In this document: positions 42,862 through 52,085 of the stretch, in pieces | Numbering within the stretch: the stretch's first letter is position 1 | Layout of the letters: the number at the start of each line of letters is the position of its first letter | Source of the DNA: Owenweeksia sp964619125 | Lineage (GTDB): Bacteria; Bacteroidota; Bacteroidia; Flavobacteriales; Schleiferiaceae | Length of the DNA: 64,000 nucleotides | Direction: 5' to 3' | Assembly: GCA_964619125.1 (NCBI GenBank) | Contig: CAZUCA010000007.1 | Coordinates: forward strand, 9,085 to 73,084 | The notes under the pieces: model-generated | Told to the model about the DNA's origin: nothing | The model's input: the letters and a program-made list of their open reading frames with translations, nothing else | Databases searched by the model: none | Translations under genes and position numbers: made by a program

Positions 42862-45635
42862 CCTTATTCCGACAACTCCTCATAACCAGCCTCCTCCTCC
42901 TGAGCCACCTACTTTGCGGCCAGAAGGAGCCATTAATCAACGGAGGCTTTAATAGCATTAGTTTCCCTGAGTTTGCTGCCCGCATAGAAGCCCAAACGCC
43001 TTACCGCTTCTACTATATCAGCTCTGAGGTGGATACCATCAAGGTTAACCACAATGCCAACAACGAAAAAATCCGCATTCTACTAATCAGCATTTTCAAA
43101 GGAAGTGATTTCAACTTTGCCATTGACCAGGAACTGCGCATCTTTATTACCTACGGTTGGAAAATTGATACCGAGCTACCAGATAATTTCTTTGCCCAAA
43201 GCAAAGCGGTACAAGCAGAGGAGAATACAGGCCGCCCTGACAACCGGGTAGTAGTTGATTACTTTGAGGGTGAAGGAAGCTCCGCTGAGAGTGACGACAA
43301 GCTTTATGTGGTAGGGGTAAAAACCAACCAGCTTAAGGCGGGCGAAACCCTGCTGCGCGGCCGGGTGCTGATGGAGCGTACCGGTGAGCCGATAGTGGGG
43401 GCATCGGTGGTATTGGATAACCCTCTGCGGGGAGCAAGTACCGACCCTCTTGGCTATTACCGCCTGGAAGTGCCGCGAGGTAAAAACACCATATCCATCA
43501 GCAGTATGGGGATGCGTAGTGTGAAGAGACAGGTGATGATTTACGGTGAAGGTGAGCTCAATGTAGAGCTCAAGGAAAGCGTGCAGTCACTCAAGGAAGT
43601 GGTAGTAAGCGCCGAGCGCCACCGCAACCTTAGCCGTGCTGAAATGGGAATTGAAAACCTGGCCGTGAAAACCATCCGGCAAATCCCCAGCGCCCTCGGC
43701 GAACCCGATGTGGTGCGAGCGGTCCTTACCCTGCCCGGTGTAAAAACGGTTGGCGAAGCGAGCACTGGCTTTAACGTTCGCGGTGGCTCCACCGACCAAA
43801 ACCTGATTCTCTACGGCGGTGCTCCCATTTATAACCCCAGCCATCTATTTGGCTTTTTCTCCTCCTTTAACGCCGATGTTATTAAGGGAGTAAACCTCTA
43901 TAAGAGCAGCATTCCTGCCAGTTACGGGGGCCGTCTCTCATCGGTGCTGGAAATAGAACCCCGTGAGGGCAACAAAAAGGAGTTTACGGGTAGCGGCGGT
44001 ATCGGACTGGTAACCAGCCGCCTGGCCTTTGAGGGGCCCATTGTGCAAAACAAAAGTTCATACCTTATTTCCGCCCGCGCTACCTACAGCGACTGGATCC
44101 TGAAAAGACTGGAAAATGAGGATTATCGCCAGAGCAAAGCCGGTTTTTATGACCTCAACGGCTCTTTCAGCCAGGAGATTGACCATAGTAATCAGCTCTT
44201 TTTCAACCTCTACCACAGTAACGACCGCTTTAGGTTTAAGCGCGACACCACCTATACCTACAACAACTCCGCTGCCAGCCTGAGGTGGAAAAGTCTGTTT
44301 TCAGAAAAGCTTATCGCCAATTTCACCACTGCTTTTAGCCGCTATGCCTACAGCATTGAGAGTGAACTAAACCCGGTTAATGCCTACCAGCTTCAGTTCG
44401 GCATTGACCAATCAAATTTGAAAGCTGATTTCGATTATTTCTACAACGTCAGGCATAAGCTCTCCTTCGGCCTGGAAGCCAATTACTACCGTCTTAACCC
44501 GGGCACTTTTGAGCCCAATAGCGACGAATCCCTGGTAGTACCCCAGCTACTCGAACCCGAGCAGGCGCTGGAATCGGCCCTCTTCCTCTCCGATGAATAT
44601 GCCATTACCCCTGAACTGACCGTAAACGCCGGCTTACGTTATTCCTTTTTCAATTACCTGGGGGCCAAAGAAATTCTCAGCTATGCGGATGGCATAGCCC
44701 GTACGGAATTTACAGTGGTGGACACCTTAAAATATACCGGCGGTGAAAATATCCAGCAATATATGGGGCCTGAATTCAGATTATCGCTGCGCTACAGCCT
44801 GCCGGGCAACAATTCCATAAAAGCCGGTTACAACAGTTTGCGGCAGTATATCCATATGATCAGCAATACCACCGCCATTTCCCCTACCGACATCTGGAAA
44901 CTCAGCGACCCCTTTATAAAACCACAGCTTGGACAGCAGTGGAGCCTGGGCTATTATCACAATTTTATGGAGGGTCAGTTGCAGAGCTCGGTGGAGGTGT
45001 ATTACAAAACCACAAAAAATTACCTCGATTATCGCAGCGGTGCCCGCCTAATCCTGAATCCTAGTCTTGAAACCGATATCATCAACACCCGGGGCAAAGC
45101 CTATGGGGTAGAACTGCTGTTTAAGAAAAACCTTGGGAAACTCAATGGCTGGCTTAGCTATACCTGGTCCCGCTCATTACAACAGCAAGACGATGAACTG
45201 GTGAAGGAACAAATAAACCAGGGTGAATGGTACCCATCCAACTACGACAAGCCTCACGACCTGAGCCTGGCAGCCAATTACCGCTTCAGCCACCGGGTTA
45301 GTTTCTCCCTGAACTTCACCTATAGTACCGGTCGCCCCATTACCCTGCCTATTGCCAAATATTACTACGGCGGTTCCCAACGGGTGTATTATTCTGAGCG
45401 CAATGCCTACCGCATTCCCGATTACTACCGCACCGATATTGCCCTTAATATTGAAGGCAACCACAAGCTCGATAAGCTGGCCCACAGTTCCTGGACCTTC
45501 GCAATTTACAACCTCACCGGCCGCAACAATCCCTACTCCGTATACTTTACCGCGCGCCAGGGCGAAATCAAGGGCTATAAGCTTTCCATCTTTGGTAATG
45601 CCATACCCACTATAACCTATAATTTCCGCTTTTAA
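42858..45635 (+). CDS. TonB-dependent outer-membrane receptor with STN and carboxypeptidase-regulatory-like domains
   Basis: A 925-residue protein. Order: signal peptide (1-21); STN-like domain (about 25-110, ISFPEFAARIEAQTPYRFYY); linker; carboxypeptidase-D-regulatory-like domain (about 165-245, GEPIVGASVVLDNPLRGASTDPLGYY); plug (about 270-375, GVKTVGEASTGFNVRGGSTDQNLILYGGAPIYNP); then a 22-strand-type barrel ending in aromatic TYNFRF. The STN domain in related systems contacts inner-membrane anti-sigma factors, but none is nearby. The ligand is unknown; the downstream DUF4249 and MG2-type proteins form its operon. The stop is followed immediately by the next start. Confidence 0.9.
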   Translation: MTLFRQLLITSLLLLSHLLCGQKEPLINGGFNSISFPEFAARIEAQTPYRFYYISSEVDTIKVNHNANNEKIRILLISIFKGSDFNFAIDQELRIFITYGWKIDTELPDNFFAQSKAVQAEENTGRPDNRVVVDYFEGEGSSAESDDKLYVVGVKTNQLKAGETLLRGRVLMERTGEPIVGASVVLDNPLRGASTDPLGYYRLEVPRGKNTISISSMGMRSVKRQVMIYGEGELNVELKESVQSLKEVVVSAERHRNLSRAEMGIENLAVKTIRQIPSALGEPDVVRAVLTLPGVKTVGEASTGFNVRGGSTDQNLILYGGAPIYNPSHLFGFFSSFNADVIKGVNLYKSSIPASYGGRLSSVLEIEPREGNKKEFTGSGGIGLVTSRLAFEGPIVQNKSSYLISARATYSDWILKRLENEDYRQSKAGFYDLNGSFSQEIDHSNQLFFNLYHSNDRFRFKRDTTYTYNNSAASLRWKSLFSEKLIANFTTAFSRYAYSIESELNPVNAYQLQFGIDQSNLKADFDYFYNVRHKLSFGLEANYYRLNPGTFEPNSDESLVVPQLLEPEQALESALFLSDEYAITPELTVNAGLRYSFFNYLGAKEILSYADGIARTEFTVVDTLKYTGGENIQQYMGPEFRLSLRYSLPGNNSIKAGYNSLRQYIHMISNTTAISPTDIWKLSDPFIKPQLGQQWSLGYYHNFMEGQLQSSVEVYYKTTKNYLDYRSGARLILNPSLETDIINTRGKAYGVELLFKKNLGKLNGWLSYTWSRSLQQQDDELVKEQINQGEWYPSNYDKPHDLSLAANYRFSHRVSFSLNFTYSTGRPITLPIAKYYYGGSQRVYYSERNAYRIPDYYRTDIALNIEGNHKLDKLAHSSWTFAIYNLTGRNNPYSVYFTARQGEIKGYKLSIFGNAIPTITYNFRF

Positions 45636-46757
45636 ATGAAGCTTAAGATTGCAAAATACCTGTTACTGCTTATAAGTTTGCTGCCGGTGGTGGGCTGTGA
45701 AGAACCATACACGGTGGCAGTAAAGGATTCGGAGCAGGGGATATTGGTTATTGAAGCTAATCTCAGCGACTCCTCACTGGTTCGCATTTCTCAAACCACC
45801 CCGCTCAACGATACCGGCTATCAAGCAGTGAGCAATGCCCAGGTTACGGCCGAAAGTGAGAGTGGGGGCAACCCCATTCCTTTCTACGAAATTGAAGAAG
45901 GCCTTTACTACTCCCCTGAATCTCCCCGGATCGGTGAACGTTATCGCCTGACGATCCGAAGCCAGGGGGTGAGAATTCAATCGGAATGGGCAGAGATGAT
46001 GGCGGCACAAGAGATTGACAAATTGTACTACGAAGTGGATGCAGGGATTTTACGCATTTTCCTCGACTCACGTGACAGTGGTCCCACTGGCTATTATCGC
46101 TGGGATTTTGAGGAAAGCTGGGAGTATAATTCGCGCTATTACACCAACCTCGAATACCGGGATGGTGCAGTGGTATCGCGACCCAGCAATGACCGCATTT
46201 ACATATGCTATAAGATTGTAGACAATACCCAAATATTGATTGGCAGCAGTGTGGATCTGGCGGAAAATAATATCCGCCGGCAACTAATACACGAAATCGA
46301 CCCGCTGCAATCGATGCGCCTCAATGTGGACTACAGTATTAAAGTCACTCAATACCGAATATCGCCGGAGGCCTTTGAGTTTTGGCGTATCTTAAAGGCA
46401 AACACTGAAACTATGGGAAGCATTTTTGATGTGCAACCCTCTAACCTGCCTTCCAACTTCAAGGTAATAAACGGAGAACAACCGGTAATTGGGTTCTTCT
46501 CGGCCACTATGCCGGCCTTTAAGAGGATTTTCATCCGGCGCATTGATTTACCCTTTAGTCTATACTATGATCCCTACAAGGGCTGTAGCCTGGACAGCGT
46601 GCCATCGGAATCGCTTACAATTGAAGATGCCTTTGGCCAGGGTGACTATTTACCAGTGAGGAGGGTGAATGGAAAAGTACTGGCTTCTGCCAAACGCTGT
46701 GTAGACTGTAGAGAAAGGGGTGGTGATACAGAAAAACCACCATTCTGGATTTATTAA
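45636..46757 (+). CDS. DUF4249 family lipoprotein 1 of the TonB operon
   Basis: A 373-residue protein with no gap after the receptor stop. The lipoprotein signal ends LLPVVGCEEPY (Cys near residue 21). The body has the DUF4249 pattern: an N-terminal Ig-like half (VIEANLSDSSLVRISQTTPL, VTAESESGGNPIPF), YYRWDFEESWEY, the central SEFW-type stretch RISPEAFEFWRILKANTETMG, FDVQPSNLPSN and VIGFFSA. The C-terminus is the conserved tail CVDCRERGGDTEKPPFWIY with a CxDC pair. It is a paralogue of the next gene. It probably sits on the outer membrane together with the receptor; function unknown. Confidence 0.85.
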   Translation: MKLKIAKYLLLLISLLPVVGCEEPYTVAVKDSEQGILVIEANLSDSSLVRISQTTPLNDTGYQAVSNAQVTAESESGGNPIPFYEIEEGLYYSPESPRIGERYRLTIRSQGVRIQSEWAEMMAAQEIDKLYYEVDAGILRIFLDSRDSGPTGYYRWDFEESWEYNSRYYTNLEYRDGAVVSRPSNDRIYICYKIVDNTQILIGSSVDLAENNIRRQLIHEIDPLQSMRLNVDYSIKVTQYRISPEAFEFWRILKANTETMGSIFDVQPSNLPSNFKVINGEQPVIGFFSATMPAFKRIFIRRIDLPFSLYYDPYKGCSLDSVPSESLTIEDAFGQGDYLPVRRVNGKVLASAKRCVDCRERGGDTEKPPFWIY

Positions 46758-46791
46758 TGATAATAGGACGAGGTAATAAATTAACACCGTA

Positions 46792-47937
46792 ATGCTGAGA
46801 CAGCCGTACATACTCATCATCCTGCTTGCCTGTCTTGGCATTAATGCCTGTGTGGAGACCTATATGCCTGATGTGGATGAGGCCAACACCTCGCTCCTGG
46901 TGGTGGAAGGACGGCTGGACAACGGCATATCGCAGGTAAAACTCAGTCGTTCCAGTCTCCTGGCGGGTTCGGCAGTTCTGGGGGAAGCGGGAGCCCGGGT
47001 TTGGGTAGAATCGGAGTCAGGCGATTACCAGAGTGAGCTTTTTCTCTATCTCAACCAGGGCAGCTATGAACAGGAGTTGGAATTAAGTACTAAGCAGCGC
47101 TACCGACTGATGATCGAAACCAGCGATGGCAAGAACTATCAGTCTGATTACATACCCTTTAAGGAAACACCCCCCATAGGAGATATTGAGTTTGAAATTC
47201 AGGCCGGCAAAGTAAACTACAAAGTATCTACCGGCGATGCCGATGGAGATACCCGCTACTATCGTTGGGAATATGATGAAACCTGGCAATATTTCGCGGC
47301 TTTTGAATCATATTGGCGCTATCGCAACGGGCAAATGTATTTTCTGCCCATTGCACAACAAACTTTTCGCTGCTGGCAAACTGAAAGCCATACCAACATC
47401 ATTTTAGCCAATACCAGCCACCTGACTGATGATGTGGTTTCAAAACAACAACTGCTCACCATTAACCCTCGGCGTAGTAATAAGCTGAACGTCCGCTACA
47501 GCTTGCTGGTAAGGCAATATGCCCTGACTGCCGAAGGCTTTGAATTTTGGCAACGGCTAAAGGAAAACACCGAAAACCTGGGCACCCTTTTCGATCCCCA
47601 ACCCAGCCAGGTGCCGGGCAACCTGCAGTGCATTTCACACCCAGGGGAGACAGTCATCGGATTTGTCAGTGCCAGTAGCGTAAGTAGCAAGCGCATATTT
47701 AACACTCGCAATGACTTTGACGTTCCTTATATGTATGACCCAATGAAGGATTGCGTCCAATATATCCAACCCGACCCGATAGGATTTTATGACCTTGATT
47801 TTGCCTTTGCCGACACCACCACCTTTTTACCCATTGATACGGTACCTGGGGCCTCAAGGTATTGGTATGCCTCTTCACCTTATTGCATTGATTGCCGCCA
47901 GCAAGGTGGTACAACCCTAAGACCCGATTTCTGGTAA
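46792..47937 (+). CDS. DUF4249 family lipoprotein 2 of the TonB operon
   Basis: A 381-residue protein, 34 bp after its paralogue. The signal ends LACLGINACVETY (Cys near residue 17). It shares with the preceding gene the pattern YYRWEYDETWQY, LNVRYSLLVRQYALTAEGFEFWQRLKENTENLGTLFDPQPSQVPGN, VIGFVSA and the tail YCIDCRQQGGTTLRPDFW. The tandem pair therefore arose by duplication but has diverged considerably. In the first half the two differ mainly in loops, so they may bind different partners. The TAA overlaps the next ATG by one base. Confidence 0.85.
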   Translation: MLRQPYILIILLACLGINACVETYMPDVDEANTSLLVVEGRLDNGISQVKLSRSSLLAGSAVLGEAGARVWVESESGDYQSELFLYLNQGSYEQELELSTKQRYRLMIETSDGKNYQSDYIPFKETPPIGDIEFEIQAGKVNYKVSTGDADGDTRYYRWEYDETWQYFAAFESYWRYRNGQMYFLPIAQQTFRCWQTESHTNIILANTSHLTDDVVSKQQLLTINPRRSNKLNVRYSLLVRQYALTAEGFEFWQRLKENTENLGTLFDPQPSQVPGNLQCISHPGETVIGFVSASSVSSKRIFNTRNDFDVPYMYDPMKDCVQYIQPDPIGFYDLDFAFADTTTFLPIDTVPGASRYWYASSPYCIDCRQQGGTTLRPDFW

Positions 47938-50279
47938 TGACGCGTAAATTTATATCCCCCCTGCTGGTCATCCTGAGCATTTTTGGCAGCCCTTGTCAGT
48001 CTAATACACAAGTAATTGATGATGACCCAGATATCTCCGCCGGGTCCGATGTAGAAAAAATCTATCTGCGCAGCGACCGTGAATTTTACCTGGCCGGTGA
48101 AATAGTGTGGTACAAGCTGCAAGTGGTATGTGCGGACTTTACGCCCGCCGCTAACAGACGACTGGCCATGGTAGAGTTATGGAATGAGGAGAAGGCAGTT
48201 CTGCAGCAGCAAATTGAAGTCGATCAGGGCTCCGGCGACGGCTCACTTTACCTTCCCCTTTACCTGAGTAGTGGCAAGTACGTGTTAAGGGCCTATACCA
48301 TTAGTAATCGTGAAAAGCCCTCTCAACACTTCGAAAAGACCCTGAAAATTGTCAATACTTTCAATCAGCAACAAGTGCCCAGGCCGGTCTCCAAATCTTA
48401 CCATGCGCAACTCATGCCTGAAGGTGGAAGCCTGGTAAAAGGACTGCCGGCCCGCCTGGGGGTGAAGGTAACGGATGGCCAGGGTGCACCCCTGAGCTAC
48501 GCAGCTCACTTAATCAAACTCCCCTCCGACACCATCCTGTCCCTAAATGAGCATAAATTCGGACTGGCCAGCTTCACTTTCACCCCTGATACCAGCACCG
48601 GCTACCGTTTTATTATCAATACCGCTGACACTACCCTGAGCCTGAACTTGCCCGCAATTTCAGAGGAGGGCGTGGTTTTGAAAGTTAGCAATCACCCCAA
48701 TCAATACCGGGCCCACCTTTATCGCAGTCCGAAGAGTGGAATCTCAGGAGGAATGCTGCTGGTACACTCCGGTGCAAGCCTAGTCCAGCAAAGGCCTTTC
48801 AGTTACAAAAACGACAGCCTGAGCGTGAGCATCCCCCGGGACTCCCTGGCGGAAGGAATTTCACGTATTACCGTATTTGATGACAATAAAAAAGTATTGG
48901 CTGAGCGACTGGTATTTGAGCAGCCAAAGTTAATGCTGCAGCCATCACTGCATAGTTCCAAAAAGAACTATGGCCTGCGCGAAGAAGTAAAACTGGCACT
49001 GACCGCCAATCCTGAAAGCGATCTTTCGCTTGCGGTATATCGCCTTGACAGCCTCAATAACGCCAGTACCGAAACTATTCTCAGCTATCTCTGGCTGAGC
49101 TCTGAGCTCCGGGGAAAAATCGACTCCGCCTCCTATTACTTTGGTCCCCTTAGCAACAGCCGCCAACTAGCCATTGACAATTTATTACTAACCCATGGTT
49201 GGCGCAGTTTTAAGGACAATAAGAATACTAATCCCGGCCGGCTGAGCGACAGCAATTGGGACGGACATCAGATCCGGGTAAAAGTGAGCCGGAACAGTGC
49301 TGGGGAGCCAGTCAGCGGGCAAATGTTTTATCTGACTATTCCCGGCAAGGACTTCCGCTTTTACAGCAGTACCAGCAACGAGCAGGGAGTGGTCAATTTT
49401 TACAGCGACCGTCTTTATGGCCAACAGGAGATTTTAATCACCCCGGCCGTAGCTGCGGGCAATGACTTGCATTATCAGATGCTGACTTCCTTTGCCAGCG
49501 TCAGACCCCGCCTTAAATCAGAAAATTTATATATCAGCTCCCGATACCGCCACAGCCTGGAAAAATTGAGCCTTAATATGCAGGTGCAAAATGTATACAG
49601 CAAAGATAAGGTGAACGCCACCAGCCAAGCTCCCGGACGGGGTCTGCCCTTTTATGGCCAAAGCGACTTCAGCTACCTCCTCGATGCTTATACCCGCTTT
49701 CCCACCATGGAAGAAGTACTGCGCGAATATGTAAAGGAAGTGCAGGTGCGTAAAAAAGGTGATGACTATCGTTTACGCATGTATTACGACGTAAGCGGTC
49801 GCTTTTTTGACAATGAACCCCTGCGACTGATCGATGGCATCCCTGTTTATAACTCCAATAAAATCATAGACTATGATCCCCTCAAAATTGAAAAACTGGC
49901 CATCGTGGATAATCGCTTTGTGCTGGGGGATGCATTTTGTGATGGGGTAGTAAGCTTGACCACCTATAAGGGAGATGCCAATCCCGAAGAGCTCAATCCG
50001 GACGCCTTTATCATTAGCTACCAGGCCCTGGAGGAAAAAAGAATCTTTTACTCGCCGCAATATGCCCAGCCTGATACCGCTAAAAACACTCCTGATTTCA
50101 GGACCCTGCTCTACTGGAACCCAGCCGTTGAGCTTAGCCAAAATGGCAAGGCTCAACTGAAATTCTTTACCGGTGATCGCCCCGGCACCTACTTTATCAG
50201 GGTGGAAGGGATTGACCCCGAGGGGATGGCTGGTTACCGTGATTTGCAGTTTACAGTTACAGACTCCAACCTACCCTAA
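47937..50279 (+). CDS. Exported MG2/plug-type protein of the TonB operon
   Basis: A 780-residue protein starting at the ATG overlapping the previous TAA. A signal peptide (residues 1-24) precedes an MG2-like macroglobulin domain with EKIYLRSDREFYLAGEIVWYKL, then several beta-sandwich domains (VRAYTISNREKPSQHFEKTL; LMPEGGSLVKGLPARLGVKV). A region around residue 600-690 resembles a TonB plug (YYDVSGRFFDNEPLRLIDGIPVYNSNKIIDYDPLKIEKLAIV). A closing WNPAVELSQNGKAQLKFFTGDRPGTYFIRVEGI segment follows. Related large proteins are frequent near Bacteroidota TonB receptors, but their role is unknown. It is the last gene of the operon; no terminator was seen. Confidence 0.8.
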   Translation: MTRKFISPLLVILSIFGSPCQSNTQVIDDDPDISAGSDVEKIYLRSDREFYLAGEIVWYKLQVVCADFTPAANRRLAMVELWNEEKAVLQQQIEVDQGSGDGSLYLPLYLSSGKYVLRAYTISNREKPSQHFEKTLKIVNTFNQQQVPRPVSKSYHAQLMPEGGSLVKGLPARLGVKVTDGQGAPLSYAAHLIKLPSDTILSLNEHKFGLASFTFTPDTSTGYRFIINTADTTLSLNLPAISEEGVVLKVSNHPNQYRAHLYRSPKSGISGGMLLVHSGASLVQQRPFSYKNDSLSVSIPRDSLAEGISRITVFDDNKKVLAERLVFEQPKLMLQPSLHSSKKNYGLREEVKLALTANPESDLSLAVYRLDSLNNASTETILSYLWLSSELRGKIDSASYYFGPLSNSRQLAIDNLLLTHGWRSFKDNKNTNPGRLSDSNWDGHQIRVKVSRNSAGEPVSGQMFYLTIPGKDFRFYSSTSNEQGVVNFYSDRLYGQQEILITPAVAAGNDLHYQMLTSFASVRPRLKSENLYISSRYRHSLEKLSLNMQVQNVYSKDKVNATSQAPGRGLPFYGQSDFSYLLDAYTRFPTMEEVLREYVKEVQVRKKGDDYRLRMYYDVSGRFFDNEPLRLIDGIPVYNSNKIIDYDPLKIEKLAIVDNRFVLGDAFCDGVVSLTTYKGDANPEELNPDAFIISYQALEEKRIFYSPQYAQPDTAKNTPDFRTLLYWNPAVELSQNGKAQLKFFTGDRPGTYFIRVEGIDPEGMAGYRDLQFTVTDSNLP

Positions 50280-50314
50280 AAAATTAAAGACTAAGGAAGG
50301 CGTATGAGGTAAAC

Positions 50315-51091
50315 TTAATCGTGCTTTTTGGCCTCTTCCCAGATCTCGTCCATCTCGCTCAGGCGCATATCCGATAGGCTGCGATCCATTTCACGGGCCT
50401 TCTCTTCCAGGTAGGTAAAGCGCCTGATAAATTTCTTATTGGTTCGTTCCAGGGCCGATTCGGCGTCCACCTTTAAAAAGCGGCTGAGATTTATCACTGA
50501 AAACATGAAGTCACCAAACTCCTGTTCTACCGCCTGCTGATCATTGGCTTTAACCTCCTCTTTCAGCTCGCGTAATTCCTCGTCAATTTTATCCCAAACC
50601 TGGTGGGTCTCTTCCCAGTCGAAACCGACTCCTCTAACCTTATCCTGGATGCGGGTAGCTTTTACCACCGAAGGCAATGATTTAGGTACCCCTTCGAGGA
50701 CTGACTTCTTACCTTCCTTTAGCTTAAGCTTCTCCCAGTTGGCCTTAACTTCTTCTTCGCCGCTCACTTCAACATCTCCGTAAATATGAGGGTGGCGCTG
50801 AATCAGCTTTTCGCAAATACTGTTGAGCACATCGGCAATATCAAAGGCCTTCTTTTCACTGCCAATTTTGGCATAAAACACCATGTGCAGAATGATGTCA
50901 CCCAACTCCTTCTTTACCTCCTCGAGATCATTGTCGAGAATGGCGTCACCTAGCTCGTAGGTCTCTTCTATGGTCAGCGGGCGCAAGCTTTCCATCGTTT
51001 GCTTCATGTCCCAGGGGCATTTGGCCCGCAGGTCATCCATAATGTCTAACAATCGATTGAAAGCTTGCAGTTGTTGTTCCCGGCTGTTCAT
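50315..51091 (-). CDS. mazG: Nucleoside triphosphate pyrophosphohydrolase MazG
   Basis: A 258-residue protein with two MazG domains in tandem. The first is LLDIMDDLRAKCPWDMKQTMESLRPLTIEETYELGDAI with the metal-binding EExxE/DxxxE pattern (EVKKELGDIILHMVFY). The second has FDWEETHQVWDKIDEELRELKEEVKANDQQAVEQEFGDFMFSVIN. It hydrolyses non-canonical (d)NTPs to monophosphates and pyrophosphate and in some bacteria tunes (p)ppGpp. It is the last gene of a leftward operon; DUF5606 precedes it by 6 bp. It is convergent with the TonB operon 35 bp away. Confidence 0.95.
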   Translation of the reverse strand: MNSREQQLQAFNRLLDIMDDLRAKCPWDMKQTMESLRPLTIEETYELGDAILDNDLEEVKKELGDIILHMVFYAKIGSEKKAFDIADVLNSICEKLIQRHPHIYGDVEVSGEEEVKANWEKLKLKEGKKSVLEGVPKSLPSVVKATRIQDKVRGVGFDWEETHQVWDKIDEELRELKEEVKANDQQAVEQEFGDFMFSVINLSRFLKVDAESALERTNKKFIRRFTYLEEKAREMDRSLSDMRLSEMDEIWEEAKKHD

Positions 51092-51097
51092 AGATTA

Positions 51098-51541
51098 TTA
51101 GTCTTTACTGTCTTCCTTCGCTTCCTCTCCGGCCGTCGCTTCCTTTTCTTCGTCGGAAAAGTCGGGCAGCATATCCTTATCGTGAAGCAGGTTATACCAC
51201 TGGAAGAGCTTTTTGAGATCTGAGTTATATACCCGCTCCTGGTCAAAGCCGGGCAGTACCTCTCCCATATATTCTTTCAGTTCCACCGGATTTGATTTGT
51301 GGTCAATGGCCTTACCACCATTTTCTTTAGCGTAGATATTGCCGAAGACATCACGCAGGGGCACCTCCTCGCCATAGGTGTAAATGGCAATGTCCTTAAG
51401 GGAACTTACATTACTGGTTTGTGAAACGGGAAAACGCTTGCCATCCACAATCGACTCCACTATAACACCGCCACGGCTGCTGGCTACCAGCATAAAAAGT
51501 CCGGGCTTACCACTAATTGCTAAAATTTTTTCCAATTCCAT
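51098..51541 (-). CDS. DUF5606 family protein
   Basis: A 147-residue cytoplasmic protein. The N-terminus LEKILAISGKPGLFMLVASSRGGVIVESIVDGKRFPVSQTSNVSSLKDIAIYTYGEEVPLRDV is strongly conserved in Bacteroidota (DUF5606 by recollection); an acidic tail (EEKEATAGEEAKEDSKD) follows. The first 60 residues resemble a small beta-barrel such as an SH3/Sm-like fold, which is an inference. No catalytic residues are visible. It is operonic with mazG (6 bp) and 19 bp after the TPR lipoprotein gene. Confidence 0.8.
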   Translation of the reverse strand: MELEKILAISGKPGLFMLVASSRGGVIVESIVDGKRFPVSQTSNVSSLKDIAIYTYGEEVPLRDVFGNIYAKENGGKAIDHKSNPVELKEYMGEVLPGFDQERVYNSDLKKLFQWYNLLHDKDMLPDFSDEEKEATAGEEAKEDSKD

Positions 51542-51560
51542 TACAGATAATTATAAAGGG

Positions 51561-52085
51561 TTAGTTCTTTTTATTTTGCTGTTCCTGCAGCCAGCGCGCC
51601 ACCATTTCTTCTTCGCTAAGGCTGTCCTGCAGCAGGATCAATAAATTGCGGGCCTCGGGCACCAACTCATGTTCTGGGTAAGTTTCTATAAAATATTCAT
51701 AAGCCTTGCGGGCCCGCTCTTTATCCTGGTAGCGCTCGTCGTATACAAAGCCGATCATAAATACCGAGCGCCCCGCCATGGGATGTTCAGGATATTCATG
51801 TTCAATGCGGTTGTACACATTAATGGCTTTAAGGCCCTTGCGGGGCATTTCCTTAAAAATATCAGCGGCGCGGCTCAGATAAATTACACTCAGGCTGTCT
51901 TCAGGGCGCTCATCGGCGTACTGCAGGTAGGCTGAAGTAAGGGAATCAGCCAATGCCATGTTCATCAAAGTATCCTTGCGGGTTTGCTCCTCCATTGCCT
52001 CAATGCGCTCCTCCAGGGTCGGAGGTTCCTGCGACTGACAGGCACAAGCGAGTAAAATCAGAAATATGCCGCAGTACTTCATCAT
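51561..52085 (-). CDS. TPR-like lipoprotein (outer-membrane assembly BamD-like)
   Basis: A 174-residue protein starting at the ATG within the ATGA overlap with the def stop. The lipoprotein signal CGIFLILLACAC is followed by an acidic linker and TPR-type helical repeats, LYLSRAADIFKEMPRKGLKAINVYNRIEHEYPEHPMAGRSVFMIGFVYDE and ARKAYEYFIETYPEHELVPEARNLL, with the recurring YPEHP motif found in YbgF/BamD-type lipoproteins. It may be part of an envelope-assembly scaffold. The short length means it is not BamD itself. Confidence 0.78.
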   Translation of the reverse strand: MMKYCGIFLILLACACQSQEPPTLEERIEAMEEQTRKDTLMNMALADSLTSAYLQYADERPEDSLSVIYLSRAADIFKEMPRKGLKAINVYNRIEHEYPEHPMAGRSVFMIGFVYDERYQDKERARKAYEYFIETYPEHELVPEARNLLILLQDSLSEEEMVARWLQEQQNKKN

